Shown in pieces: positions 57,027-64,000 of a DNA stretch of 64,000 nucleotides. Origin of the DNA: Streptomyces sp. 6-11-2 (lineage in GTDB: Bacteria; Actinomycetota; Actinomycetes; Streptomycetales; Streptomycetaceae). The translations under genes were made by a program, and so were the position numbers. Below the pieces are notes generated by a model. It was given only the letters and a program-made list of their open reading frames with translations. It was not told the origin of the DNA and did no database searches. The stretch covers positions 4,154,001 through 4,218,000 of the forward strand of contig NZ_BJOR01000001.1 in the NCBI RefSeq assembly GCF_006540305.1, written 5' to 3'. Position 1 is the stretch's first letter, and each line of letters opens with the position of its first letter.

Positions 57027-59558
57027 CTACTCGGACTTGATGGCCTGGAGCATGTTCAGCCGCGCCGCGCGCCGGGCCGGCCACAGGGCCGCCAGCACGC
57101 CGACCGCCGCCGCGAGCAGCAGGAAGACGACCAGCCGCGACCAGGGCAGGACCAGTTCGTACGTCGACAGGCTGGAGCCCAGCAGCTCACCGGCCGCCCA
57201 GCCGAAGAACACGCCGAGCCCGATGCCGAGGACGCCGCCGAACAGGGAGATCACCAGGGACTCCAGGCGGACCATCCGCTTGATGCCCTTGCGGTCCAGG
57301 CCGATCGCGCGGAGCATGCCGATCTCCTGGGAGCGCTCGAACACCGACATCGCCAGGGTGTTGATGACGCCGAGGACCGCGACGATCACCGCCATGGCGA
57401 GCAGGCCGTAGAGCAGGTTCAGCATCACGGTGAAGATCTGCGCGATGCCGTTGGAGATGTCCTTCTTGTCCTGGATCTTGATCGCCGGGTTGGAGCCGAG
57501 GGCCTCCACCAGCCGGTCCTTGACCGCGTCGGACGCCCCGTCGGAGGTCTTGACCATGACCTGCATGTCGTTCGGGCGGGGCTGGTGCGGCGTCAGGGTG
57601 GCGTTGTCCAGCATGATCCCGCGGATCATCTCGTTGCCCTCGTAGACCCCGGCGACGGTCAGGCGCTGCTTCCTGCCGTCCTCGAAGGCGGCGGTGAAGA
57701 CCGAACCGGCCTTCCAGTCGTGCGACTTGGCGGTCTTGGCGTCCACGACGACCTTCGTGCCGCCGACCGTGAAGGAGCCGTCGTCGACGCGGAGGTCGGT
57801 CAGCTTGCCGATCGCCTCGCCGTTCACCCCGGTCAGGAACTCGGTGCGGCCGTCGATACGGGAGGGCGCGTTGCGCAGCGGGCTGGTGGCCGTCACGCCC
57901 TTGGTGGCGCGCAGCTTGCTGTCGACGTCCGGGGAGAGGAAGTTGCCGTTCGCCATCGACACCACGTAGTCGGCGCGGATCGCGGACGAGGCCATCTTGT
58001 CGATCGCGTGCTGGAGGCTGCCCGCCATCACGGTCATGCCGGTGATGAGGGTCAGGCCGATCATCAGCGCGGACGCGGTGGCCGCCGTACGGCGCGGGTT
58101 GCGCACCGAGTTCTGCCGGGCCAGCTTGCCGGAGACGCCGAAGGCGCGCAGGACGGGGGCCGCGGCGGCGATCAGCGGACGGGACAGCAGCGGGGTCAGG
58201 ATGAACACGCCGATGATCAGCAGCACCGCGCCGATGCCCATGGGCGCCTGGGCGGAGTCGATGTCGTCCATCGTCGTGGCCACCAGGACCGTGGCGACAC
58301 CGGCGGCCGCGAACAACGCGCCGATGGTGTTGCGCAGCACCAGCGACTTGGTGGTCGCCTGGGCGTGCAGGCTGCTCATCGCCGCCACCGGCGGGATCTT
58401 GGCGGCCCGGCGGCCGGGCAGCCAGGCGGCCAGCATGGTTACGAGGACACCGACGGCGAGGGCGGCGACGACCGTGCCGGGGGTGACGACCAGCGGCCCG
58501 TCGGGCACGGTGGCGCCCATCGAGCCCAGCAGGGACTTCAGCCCGGCGCCGATGCCGATGCCCGCGACCAGACCGGTCACGGCGGCCACCGTGCCCACCA
58601 GGAACGCCTCGATCAGCACGGACCGGGTGACCTGGCGGCGGGAGGCGCCGACCGCGCGGAGCAGGGCCAGTTCCTTGGTGCGCTGGGCGACCAGCATGGT
58701 GAAGGTGTTGGCGATGATGAACGTGCCGACGAACAGCGCGATGCCGGCGAAGACCAGCAGGCCCTGACGCAGTCCGCTCATCGAGTCCGAGATCATCCGC
58801 GCCTGGTCGTCGGCGAGCTGCTTGGCGGTGGTCGTCTCGGTCTTCCCCTTCGGCAGCACCCGGTCCAGCTGCGCCTTCAGCGCCGTCTGGCTGGTGCCCG
58901 CCTTCGCCCGCACGTCGATCTCGTCGTACGTGCCCGGCTTGCCGAACAGCTTCTGGGCGGTCGCCGTGTCGAACAGGGCGAGGCTGCCGCCGGCGGCGAC
59001 GTTGCCGTCGTCGGTGGTGAAGACGCCGCTGACGGTGGGCGTCAGGACGGGGCCGTCGACGGAGACGCGGATGGTGTCGCCGACCTTGTACCCGGCGCGC
59101 CGGGCGGTCTCGGAGTCGATGAGGACCTGGCCCTCGCCGTGCGGGGCGGTGCCGGACTTCAGAGGGTAGCGGGGGTCGTCCGAGCCCCAGTAGTTCCCGC
59201 CCTGCGACTGGAAGCCGCCGCCGATCAGCTTGCCGTCCTTGTCGGCGATGGCGGTGAAGCCCTGCACGACGCCGATGGCGGAGCCGGCGCCGGGGACGCG
59301 GGCGCTCTCGTCCAGCAGCGACTGGGTCAGCTCGGGCCGCCGGCCGACCTGGTCGCCCTTGCTCTGCTGGAACTTGGCCCGCACGGCCACGTCGACATGG
59401 TCGAAGCCCTTGGCGGAACTCTTCTGGAACGCGTTCGAAATGGTGTTGGTGAAGACCAGGGTCCCCGACACGAAGGCGACGCCGAGCATCACGGCGAGCA
59501 CGGTCATGAGGAGCCGGGCCTTGTGCGCGAGTACGTTGCGCAAGGCTGTGCGGAACAT
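57027..59558 (-). CDS. ABC transporter permease, duplicated FtsX/MacB domains (second system)
   Basis: An 843-residue paralog of the permease at 28696-31275 with the same plan: N-terminal helix (LLMTVLAVMLGVAFVSGTLVF), MacB_PCD domain, first FtsX unit (LALLRAVGASRRQVTRSVLIEAFLVG), central helices, second periplasmic-type domain, second FtsX unit (IGMLRAIGLDRKGIKRMVRLESLVISLFG), ending RLNMLQAIKSE. It pairs with the ATPase gene 62 bases upstream. The substrate is unknown. Confidence 0.95.
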   Translation of the reverse strand: MFRTALRNVLAHKARLLMTVLAVMLGVAFVSGTLVFTNTISNAFQKSSAKGFDHVDVAVRAKFQQSKGDQVGRRPELTQSLLDESARVPGAGSAIGVVQGFTAIADKDGKLIGGGFQSQGGNYWGSDDPRYPLKSGTAPHGEGQVLIDSETARRAGYKVGDTIRVSVDGPVLTPTVSGVFTTDDGNVAAGGSLALFDTATAQKLFGKPGTYDEIDVRAKAGTSQTALKAQLDRVLPKGKTETTTAKQLADDQARMISDSMSGLRQGLLVFAGIALFVGTFIIANTFTMLVAQRTKELALLRAVGASRRQVTRSVLIEAFLVGTVAAVTGLVAGIGIGAGLKSLLGSMGATVPDGPLVVTPGTVVAALAVGVLVTMLAAWLPGRRAAKIPPVAAMSSLHAQATTKSLVLRNTIGALFAAAGVATVLVATTMDDIDSAQAPMGIGAVLLIIGVFILTPLLSRPLIAAAAPVLRAFGVSGKLARQNSVRNPRRTAATASALMIGLTLITGMTVMAGSLQHAIDKMASSAIRADYVVSMANGNFLSPDVDSKLRATKGVTATSPLRNAPSRIDGRTEFLTGVNGEAIGKLTDLRVDDGSFTVGGTKVVVDAKTAKSHDWKAGSVFTAAFEDGRKQRLTVAGVYEGNEMIRGIMLDNATLTPHQPRPNDMQVMVKTSDGASDAVKDRLVEALGSNPAIKIQDKKDISNGIAQIFTVMLNLLYGLLAMAVIVAVLGVINTLAMSVFERSQEIGMLRAIGLDRKGIKRMVRLESLVISLFGGVLGIGLGVFFGWAAGELLGSSLSTYELVLPWSRLVVFLLLAAAVGVLAALWPARRAARLNMLQAIKSE

Positions 59559-59620
59559 GGGTTCGTCTCAGTCCAGGGGGTACGAGTGGGTGGCGAGGGG
59601 GGCGGGAGGCGGGCGGGAAG

Positions 59621-60421
59621 TCAGCCGGCGCTGCTCTTGCCGTCGGACTCGGGGGTCCGGAGGTTCCCGCCGGGAAGACGCCGCATGAGGTCGAGGACCG
59701 CGTCCGCCGTGGGCTCGTACACCTCGTCCACGATCCGCCCGTCCGCGAGGAACACCACCCGGTCCGCGTACGCCGCGGCCACCGGGTCGTGGGTCACCAT
59801 CACCACCGTCTGGCCCAGCTCGCGCACGGAGTTGCGCAGGAAGCCGAGCACCTCGGCCCCGGCGCGCGAGTCGAGGTTCCCGGTGGGCTCGTCACCGAAG
59901 ATGATCTCCGGCTTGGCGGCCAGCGCCCGGGCGACGGCGACGCGCTGCTGCTGACCGCCGGACAGCTGGGAGGGCCGGTGGCCCAGCCGGTCGGCGAGCC
60001 CGACCATCGCGATCACGGAGTCGAGCCACTTCCGGTCCGGCTTGCGGCCGGCGATGTCCATCGGAAGGGTGATGTTCTCCAGGGCCGTGAGCGTCGGCAG
60101 CAGGTTGAACGCCTGGAAGATGAAGCCGATCTTGTCCCGGCGCAACTTGGTGAGCTGCTTGTCCTTCAGCGAACCCAGCTCGGTGTCGCCGATGCGCACC
60201 GAACCGGAGGAGAACGTGTCCAGGCCCGCCACGCAGTGCATCAGCGTGGACTTGCCGGACCCGGAGGGGCCCATGATCGCGGTGAACTCGGCCTGCCGGA
60301 AGTCGACGGAGACCCGGTCGAGGGCGACCACCTGGGTCTCGCCCTGTCCGTAGATCTTCGACAGATCCGTGGCACGCGCGGCCACGGCGGTGGTCGGGCC
60401 GGCGATGGAGGAGGTGGTCAC
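59621..60421 (-). CDS. ABC transporter ATP-binding protein (second MacB/LolD-type system)
   Basis: A 266-residue ATPase: Walker A GPSGSGKST, FQAFNLLPTL, LSGGQQQRVAVARAL, IIFGDEPTGNLDS, VMVTHDPVAAAYADR. GTG 60421 follows AGGAG by nine bases. The frame continues upstream to 60547, but that part lacks support. It is highly similar to the ATPase at 27911-28699, most likely by ancient duplication of the whole operon. Confidence 0.95.
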   Translation of the reverse strand: MTTSSIAGPTTAVAARATDLSKIYGQGETQVVALDRVSVDFRQAEFTAIMGPSGSGKSTLMHCVAGLDTFSSGSVRIGDTELGSLKDKQLTKLRRDKIGFIFQAFNLLPTLTALENITLPMDIAGRKPDRKWLDSVIAMVGLADRLGHRPSQLSGGQQQRVAVARALAAKPEIIFGDEPTGNLDSRAGAEVLGFLRNSVRELGQTVVMVTHDPVAAAYADRVVFLADGRIVDEVYEPTADAVLDLMRRLPGGNLRTPESDGKSSAG

Positions 60422-60846
60422 GGGTGGGTGCTCCTGACGGGACGGTGTTCGGGGGACGTAGACCATCGTCGCTGCCGATCCGGCCCGTGCAGTCAGCCGC
60501 TGTTCCCGTTCCGGGGGCCGACTGGGGTCGGACCGGGACCCGGGCACGTCATACCTGGGGATGAGGGCCGTCCCTGATACCCGGGGAGGAGGCCGCCCCC
60601 GGGACGCGTCCTGCGGGCCGGATCGTCGAGAACAGGTGGAGCCCCCTGGTTCGGACGGTGAAATTCCGTCATTCCACGTGCGCGTCCGGCGCTCGCCCGC
60701 AAGGCTGTTGGCAAGTGCCGATGGCCACCCCCGAGCGCTGATGCTCCCTCAGTTACCAATAAAATAAGACAACATGAGTCCACCCGCCCGCCGTTCGGGG
60801 AAGGTGTCCCGATAGGGTCGGAGCCGCAGCGCGGAGCCCATGGCCT
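60422..60846. other. 425-bp region upstream of bldA
   Basis: It holds the promoters of the ABC operon (left) and of bldA (right). At 60750-60775 there is a strikingly AT-rich tract (TTACCAATAAAATAAGACAA) in otherwise GC-rich DNA, about 70-95 bp upstream of the tRNA. No open frame here looks coding. Confidence 0.5.
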
Positions 60847-60933
60847 GCCCGGATGGTGGAAAGCAGACACGGCGAGCTTAAACCTCGCTGCCCCTTCGCG
60901 GGCGTGCCGGTTCAAGTCCGGCTCCGGGCACCA
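60847..60933 (+). tRNA. bldA: tRNA-Leu (anticodon UAA), the developmental tRNA bldA
   Basis: A full class II tRNA with encoded CCA: acceptor GCCCGGA/TCCGGGC, anticodon stem GCGAG/CTCGC with loop CTTAAAC (anticodon TAA at 60879-60881), a long variable arm, and T-arm GCCGG-TTCAAGT-CCGGC. In Streptomyces bldA is the only tRNA that reads the rare codon UUA; mutants grow but fail to form aerial hyphae and antibiotics. Reading the coding frames by eye, I found no in-frame TTA codon in the protein genes of this window. Confidence 0.97.
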
Positions 60934-61259
60934 CCGCGTCACGCGCGGTCCGGCCGACGGGCCGTGCCTCGCGGCAGGAGGGCGGGTCCGAGCAGGCCTC
61001 CCCGCATCCGGAGCCTGCGCGCCCTCGCGTCACCTCGCCCGCGTCAGCGCGCTTCTGTACGCGCGCCCCCCGTCGACGCGGGCACTCATCGACGCGAACC
61101 CCCATTGACGCGGACAACCATTGACATCGGATCGGTCCGGACGGAAACTCAGGGCACATCACAGTGAAAGAAATTTCACCAGGCGAACACTTGCCGTCCG
61201 TTCAGTCATCCGCCCCGTCATCCATCCAGGCGACGACGCCCATCCGAAGGGAACGACCG
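60934..61259. other. 326-bp region between bldA and pobA
   Basis: A GC-rich spacer containing two near copies of GACGCG(G/A)-type motifs (CGTCGACGCGGGCAC, CATCGACGCGAAC, CATTGACGCGGAC around 61071-61110) and the palindrome at 61164-61179. No gene is seen. Confidence 0.45.
61164..61179. promoter_or_regulatory. palindromic operator candidate upstream of pobA
   Basis: GTGAAAGAAATTTCAC is a perfect 6-bp inverted repeat with a 4-base spacer, 81 bp upstream of the pobA ATG. The S. coelicolor pobA gene is controlled by the IclR-family regulator PobR, whose gene is elsewhere; this is a candidate site for its ortholog. Confidence 0.5.
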
Positions 61260-62435
61260 ATGCGCACCACCGTCGGCATCATTGGAGCCGGACCGGCCGG
61301 CCTGCTCCTCGCCCGGCTGCTCCACAACGCCGGGATCGACTCGGTCGTCCTGGAGAGCCGCGACCGCGCCTACGTCGAGCACCGGCAGCGGGCCGGGATC
61401 CTGGAGCAGGGCACCGTGGACGTGCTGCGCGCGGCCGGGGCGGGGGAGCGGATGGACCGCGAGGGGCTGCGGCACGACGGGATCGAGCTGCGCTTCGACC
61501 GGCGCAGGCACCGCGTCGACTTCCCCGCGCTCACCGGTGGGCGGTCGGTGATGGTCTACGCCCAGACCGAGGTCTGCAAGGACCTCATCGCCCTGCAGCT
61601 CGACGAGGGCGGCCCGCTGCTGTTCGAGGCGGAGGCGCTGGCCGTGGAGGGGGCGGAGGGCGACCGCCCCTCCATCCGGTTCCGCCACCAGGGGCGCGAG
61701 GACGTCCTCGAGTGCGACTACGTCGTCGGGTGCGACGGCTTCTGGGGCGTGGCCCGCAAGGCCGTCCCCGCCTCGCTCTCCCGGGTGTTCGAGCGGACGT
61801 ACCCCTTCGGCTGGCTCGGCATCCTCGCCGACGTGGCCCCCTCGCACGACGAGCTGGTCTACGCCCGCCACGACCGGGGGTTCGCCCTGCTGTCCATGCG
61901 CTCCCCGTCCGTCTCCCGCCTCTACCTCCAGGTGCCCGCGGACACCGACGCCGAGGCCTGGAGCGACGAGGAGATCTGGGACGAGCTCGAACGGCGGCTG
62001 GAGACCGACGACGACTGGGCCCTGCACCGCGGCCCGATCACCCAGAAGTCGGTGACCCCGATGCGCTCCTACGTCCACGAGCCCATGCGCCACGGCCACC
62101 TGTTCCTGGCCGGGGACGCCGCCCACATCGTGCCGCCGACCGGGGCCAAGGGGCTGAACCTCGCCGTCGGCGACGTCGTCACCTTCGCGCGGGCGCTCGT
62201 CCACGAGAAGGAGACGGGCTCCGCCGAACTCCTCGACGCCTACTCGGAGACCTGCCTGAGGCGCGTCTGGCAGGCCGAGCGCTTCAGCTACGACATGACG
62301 ACGATGCTGCACCGGGACCCGGACGCCACCGCCTTCGAGGGACGGCTGCAACTGGCCCGGCTGGACCGGATCAGCTCCTGCCGGGCCGCCGAGACCGACC
62401 TCGCCGAGGGCTACACCGGGTTCCCGATCGGCTGA
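61260..62435 (+). CDS. pobA: 4-hydroxybenzoate 3-monooxygenase
   Basis: Hydroxylates p-hydroxybenzoate to protocatechuate with NAD(P)H and FAD, feeding the beta-ketoadipate pathway. The 391-residue length is that of PobA. It has the FAD motif GIIGAGPAGLLLARLLHNAGIDSVVLESR, EHRQRAGILEQGTVDVL, the DG motif CDYVVGCDGFWGVARKAVP, and the family-specific GDAAHIVPPTGAKGLNLAVGDV. ATG 61260 follows AGGGA. No pca genes are adjacent. A palindrome upstream is the likely operator. Confidence 0.94.
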   Translation: MRTTVGIIGAGPAGLLLARLLHNAGIDSVVLESRDRAYVEHRQRAGILEQGTVDVLRAAGAGERMDREGLRHDGIELRFDRRRHRVDFPALTGGRSVMVYAQTEVCKDLIALQLDEGGPLLFEAEALAVEGAEGDRPSIRFRHQGREDVLECDYVVGCDGFWGVARKAVPASLSRVFERTYPFGWLGILADVAPSHDELVYARHDRGFALLSMRSPSVSRLYLQVPADTDAEAWSDEEIWDELERRLETDDDWALHRGPITQKSVTPMRSYVHEPMRHGHLFLAGDAAHIVPPTGAKGLNLAVGDVVTFARALVHEKETGSAELLDAYSETCLRRVWQAERFSYDMTTMLHRDPDATAFEGRLQLARLDRISSCRAAETDLAEGYTGFPIG

Positions 62436-62640
62436 CGGACACCCGGGTGGTCTCCGGCCGGTTCCGGACGTGTTCCGGGTCGGTCATGAACGGGGCCCTC
62501 CCTGGCCGGGAATCATGCGGCGACGTAGCGTGTTCCGCAGCATGGCGAGGGAAAGATCCTCCCGAGGTACTAGGGTCAGTCCTTTGCCTTTCCATTACTC
62601 TTGAGGCCAAGGCCGCGCCGTGCGGCCATGGAGGAGTGAG

Positions 62641-63552
62641 ATGAGGAGCAGAAACCCGGTCTTCTCGCGACGGGGGTTCAGCCGCGACAACGGCTACGCG
62701 GGCTTCAACGCCGCGCCGCAGGCCGGGGGTCCCGCTGTCGGCACGCAGGGCAATCCGTACGCGCAGGGCAACCCGTACGCCCAGCCGAGCGGCAACCCCT
62801 ACGCGCAGAACCCTTACGCTCAGCAAGACCTTCAGCAGGGCGCGCCGCCGCAGGCTCCGGCCACCACCGGCCGGATGACGATGGACGACGTCGTCCTGCG
62901 CACCGCGTCCACGCTCGGCACCCTGGTCGTGACGGCCGCGCTCGCCTGGGCGCTGCTGCCGGTCGACAGCGCCAACATCAACCGTTCCTACGGGATCGGT
63001 GTCGGCGCCATGGTGATCGGCATGGTCCTGGCCCTGGTGCAGTCGTTCAAGCGCAAGGCCTCACCCGCGCTGATCCTGACCTACGCCGCGGTCGAGGGCG
63101 TGTTCCTCGGCGTCGTCTCCAACATCGTCGACACCCACGTCGCCAGTGGCGCCGCCATGCAGGCCGTGATCGGCACGATGGCCGTCTTCGTCGGCGTCCT
63201 GCTGGCGTACAAGGCGGGCTGGATCCGCGTCACCCGCCGGTTCTACGGCTTCGTGATGGCGGCGGCGCTCGGCTTCGTGCTCCTCATGGCGGTCAACCTG
63301 CTGTTCGCGGTGTTCGGCGGCGGTGACGGCCTCGGCTTCCGCAGCGGCCCGCTCGGCATCCTCTTCGGTGTCATCGGCATCATCCTCGGCGCCTGCTTCC
63401 TGGCGCTGGACTTCAAGCAGGTCGAGGACGGCATCGCCTACGGCGCGCCGCGCGAGGAGGCCTGGCTCGCGGCCTTCGGCCTCACGCTGACGCTGGTGTG
63501 GATCTACATGGAGTTCCTGCGTCTCATCGCGATCCTCAACCAGAGCGACTAG
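62641..63552 (+). CDS. Bax inhibitor-1/YccA family membrane protein
   Basis: A 303-residue protein. The N-terminal 75 residues are hydrophilic and rich in short repeats (GNPYAQ repeated four times). Seven hydrophobic helices follow from about 90 onward, with LILTYAAVEGVFLGVVSNIVD, FYGFVMAAALGFVLLMAVNLLF, and the conserved end FLALDFKQVEDGIAYGAPREEAWLAAFGLTLTLVWIYMEFLRLIAIL. The family includes pH-gated calcium-leak proteins; the role in Streptomyces is unknown. ATG 62641 follows GGAGGAG. Confidence 0.93.
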   Translation: MRSRNPVFSRRGFSRDNGYAGFNAAPQAGGPAVGTQGNPYAQGNPYAQPSGNPYAQNPYAQQDLQQGAPPQAPATTGRMTMDDVVLRTASTLGTLVVTAALAWALLPVDSANINRSYGIGVGAMVIGMVLALVQSFKRKASPALILTYAAVEGVFLGVVSNIVDTHVASGAAMQAVIGTMAVFVGVLLAYKAGWIRVTRRFYGFVMAAALGFVLLMAVNLLFAVFGGGDGLGFRSGPLGILFGVIGIILGACFLALDFKQVEDGIAYGAPREEAWLAAFGLTLTLVWIYMEFLRLIAILNQSD

Positions 63553-63585
63553 TCCACAGCGCCTCTCGCGCCGGACGAACGCGAC

Positions 63586-63629
63586 GAACGAGGAAGGGCC
63601 CCGGGGAGACCCGGGGCCCTTCCTCGTTC
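63586..63629. terminator. 20-bp bidirectional hairpin terminator
   Basis: GAACGAGGAAGGGCCCCGGG (63586-63605) and CCCGGGGCCCTTCCTCGTTC (63610-63629) pair perfectly over 20 bp with loop GAGA. The flanking genes converge. It is the longest perfect hairpin I found here. Confidence 0.85.
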
Positions 63630-63672
63630 CGGCGCCGTGTCCGTCCGGCGGCACCGGCGCCGCGCTGCACGC

Positions 63673-63900
63673 TTAGAGCAGCTTGCGCGCGGCCCTCCTC
63701 AGGTCGTACTCGTGGATGAGCGCCTTGGCGTGGCCGTACGCGAGGTCGTGCTCGTGGCGGAGCCAGCTGACCTTCTCCTCGAAGCGGAGCGCGGGGCCTT
63801 CTTCGACGGTGCGCAGCCAGTCGGAGATATCACGACCGGTGCAGTGGGGGATGCGGGCGAGCAGATTGCGATGGGTCTCTTCGGAGAAGACTTGGGACAT
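63673..63900 (-). CDS. DUF4287 domain protein
   Basis: A 75-residue protein: SQVFSEETHRNLLARIPHCTGRDISDWLRTVEEGPALRFEEKVSWLRHEHDLAYGHAKALIHEYDLRRAARKLL. The pattern of a Thr-Gly-(K/R)-(D/E)-xxxW segment followed by a helix and GHAKALIHEYDLRRA is DUF4287-like, a small helical family of unknown function. ATG 63900 has GGAGG six bases upstream, better than the longer open frame to 63936. Confidence 0.82.
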   Translation of the reverse strand: MSQVFSEETHRNLLARIPHCTGRDISDWLRTVEEGPALRFEEKVSWLRHEHDLAYGHAKALIHEYDLRRAARKLL

Positions 63901-64000
63901 CGGCGCCTCCGGACGCATTCGAAGCCGGTCCTTCACGTCACCGTGCCTGAGGGTTCGCGTATTGGCAACAGTCGTGCCGCGACGCGTAGTCTCGCGGCGT

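Overview
The window is chromosomal DNA of a Streptomyces. It has very high GC content with third-position GC bias, many GTG starts, stop/start overlaps of the ATGA and GTGA type, Streptomyces-typical families (DUF397, DUF5753, Rpf-LysM, SUKH proteins) and a tRNA-Leu with anticodon UAA, which is bldA. The gene order (galE-galK, tamR/tam, desaturase-tetR, ppc, pth-rplY, prs-glmU, mfd, mazG, P450, two rpf genes, eno-ftsB-DUF501-ppx, ndh, cfa, ABC exporter, bldA, pobA) matches what I recall of the S. coelicolor SCO3137 to SCO3083 core region. There is no phage, insertion sequence or CRISPR array.

Layout. 1-2100: end of galE and complete galK (Leloir pathway). 2100-5400: small accessory genes, namely a stop-interrupted SUKH gene, a DUF5753/DUF397 pair, an Uma2-type nuclease and a GNAT acetyltransferase. 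5600-10000: LuxR response regulator, TamR/Tam oxidative-stress pair, VOC protein, and a desaturase-TetR operon. 10200-17790: ppc, then on the minus strand a small membrane protein, pth, rplY, prs, glmU and tRNA-Gln. 18000-25900: sensor kinase, then a cluster of intracellular toxin-like and immunity-like proteins (SUKH-3, YwqJ-type deaminase, WHH nuclease fused to SUKH, and an Imm/deaminase/SUKH-4 fusion), then a coiled-coil protein. 26000-35100: MFS exporter, MacB/FtsX-type ABC exporter, mfd. 35200-43100: secreted HNH nuclease, two lipoproteins, an N6-adenine methylase-like protein with a specificity-like tail, and a membrane protein coupled to a Ser/Thr kinase. 43350-49860: secreted and cell-wall functions (DUF1906 hydrolase, SurA-like lipoprotein, two resuscitation-promoting factors), with mazG and a P450. 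50100-56970: eno, ftsB, DUF501, ppx, ndh, cfa. 57000-64000: a second ABC exporter, bldA, pobA, a Bax inhibitor-1 family protein and a DUF4287 protein.

Regulatory signals read directly from the DNA include three 15-bp-phased repeats between tamR and tam, twin palindromes upstream of the desaturase, a ydaO-type c-di-AMP riboswitch ahead of the LysM-Rpf gene next to eno, a near-perfect Rex site upstream of ndh, DnaA boxes upstream of mazG and mfd, a palindrome ahead of pobA, and many long perfect hairpins at gene ends.

The best candidate for an under-described system is the toxin/immunity-like cluster at 19471-24803. Toxin folds and SUKH immunity folds are fused in the same polypeptides there, and none of the proteins shows a secretion leader.
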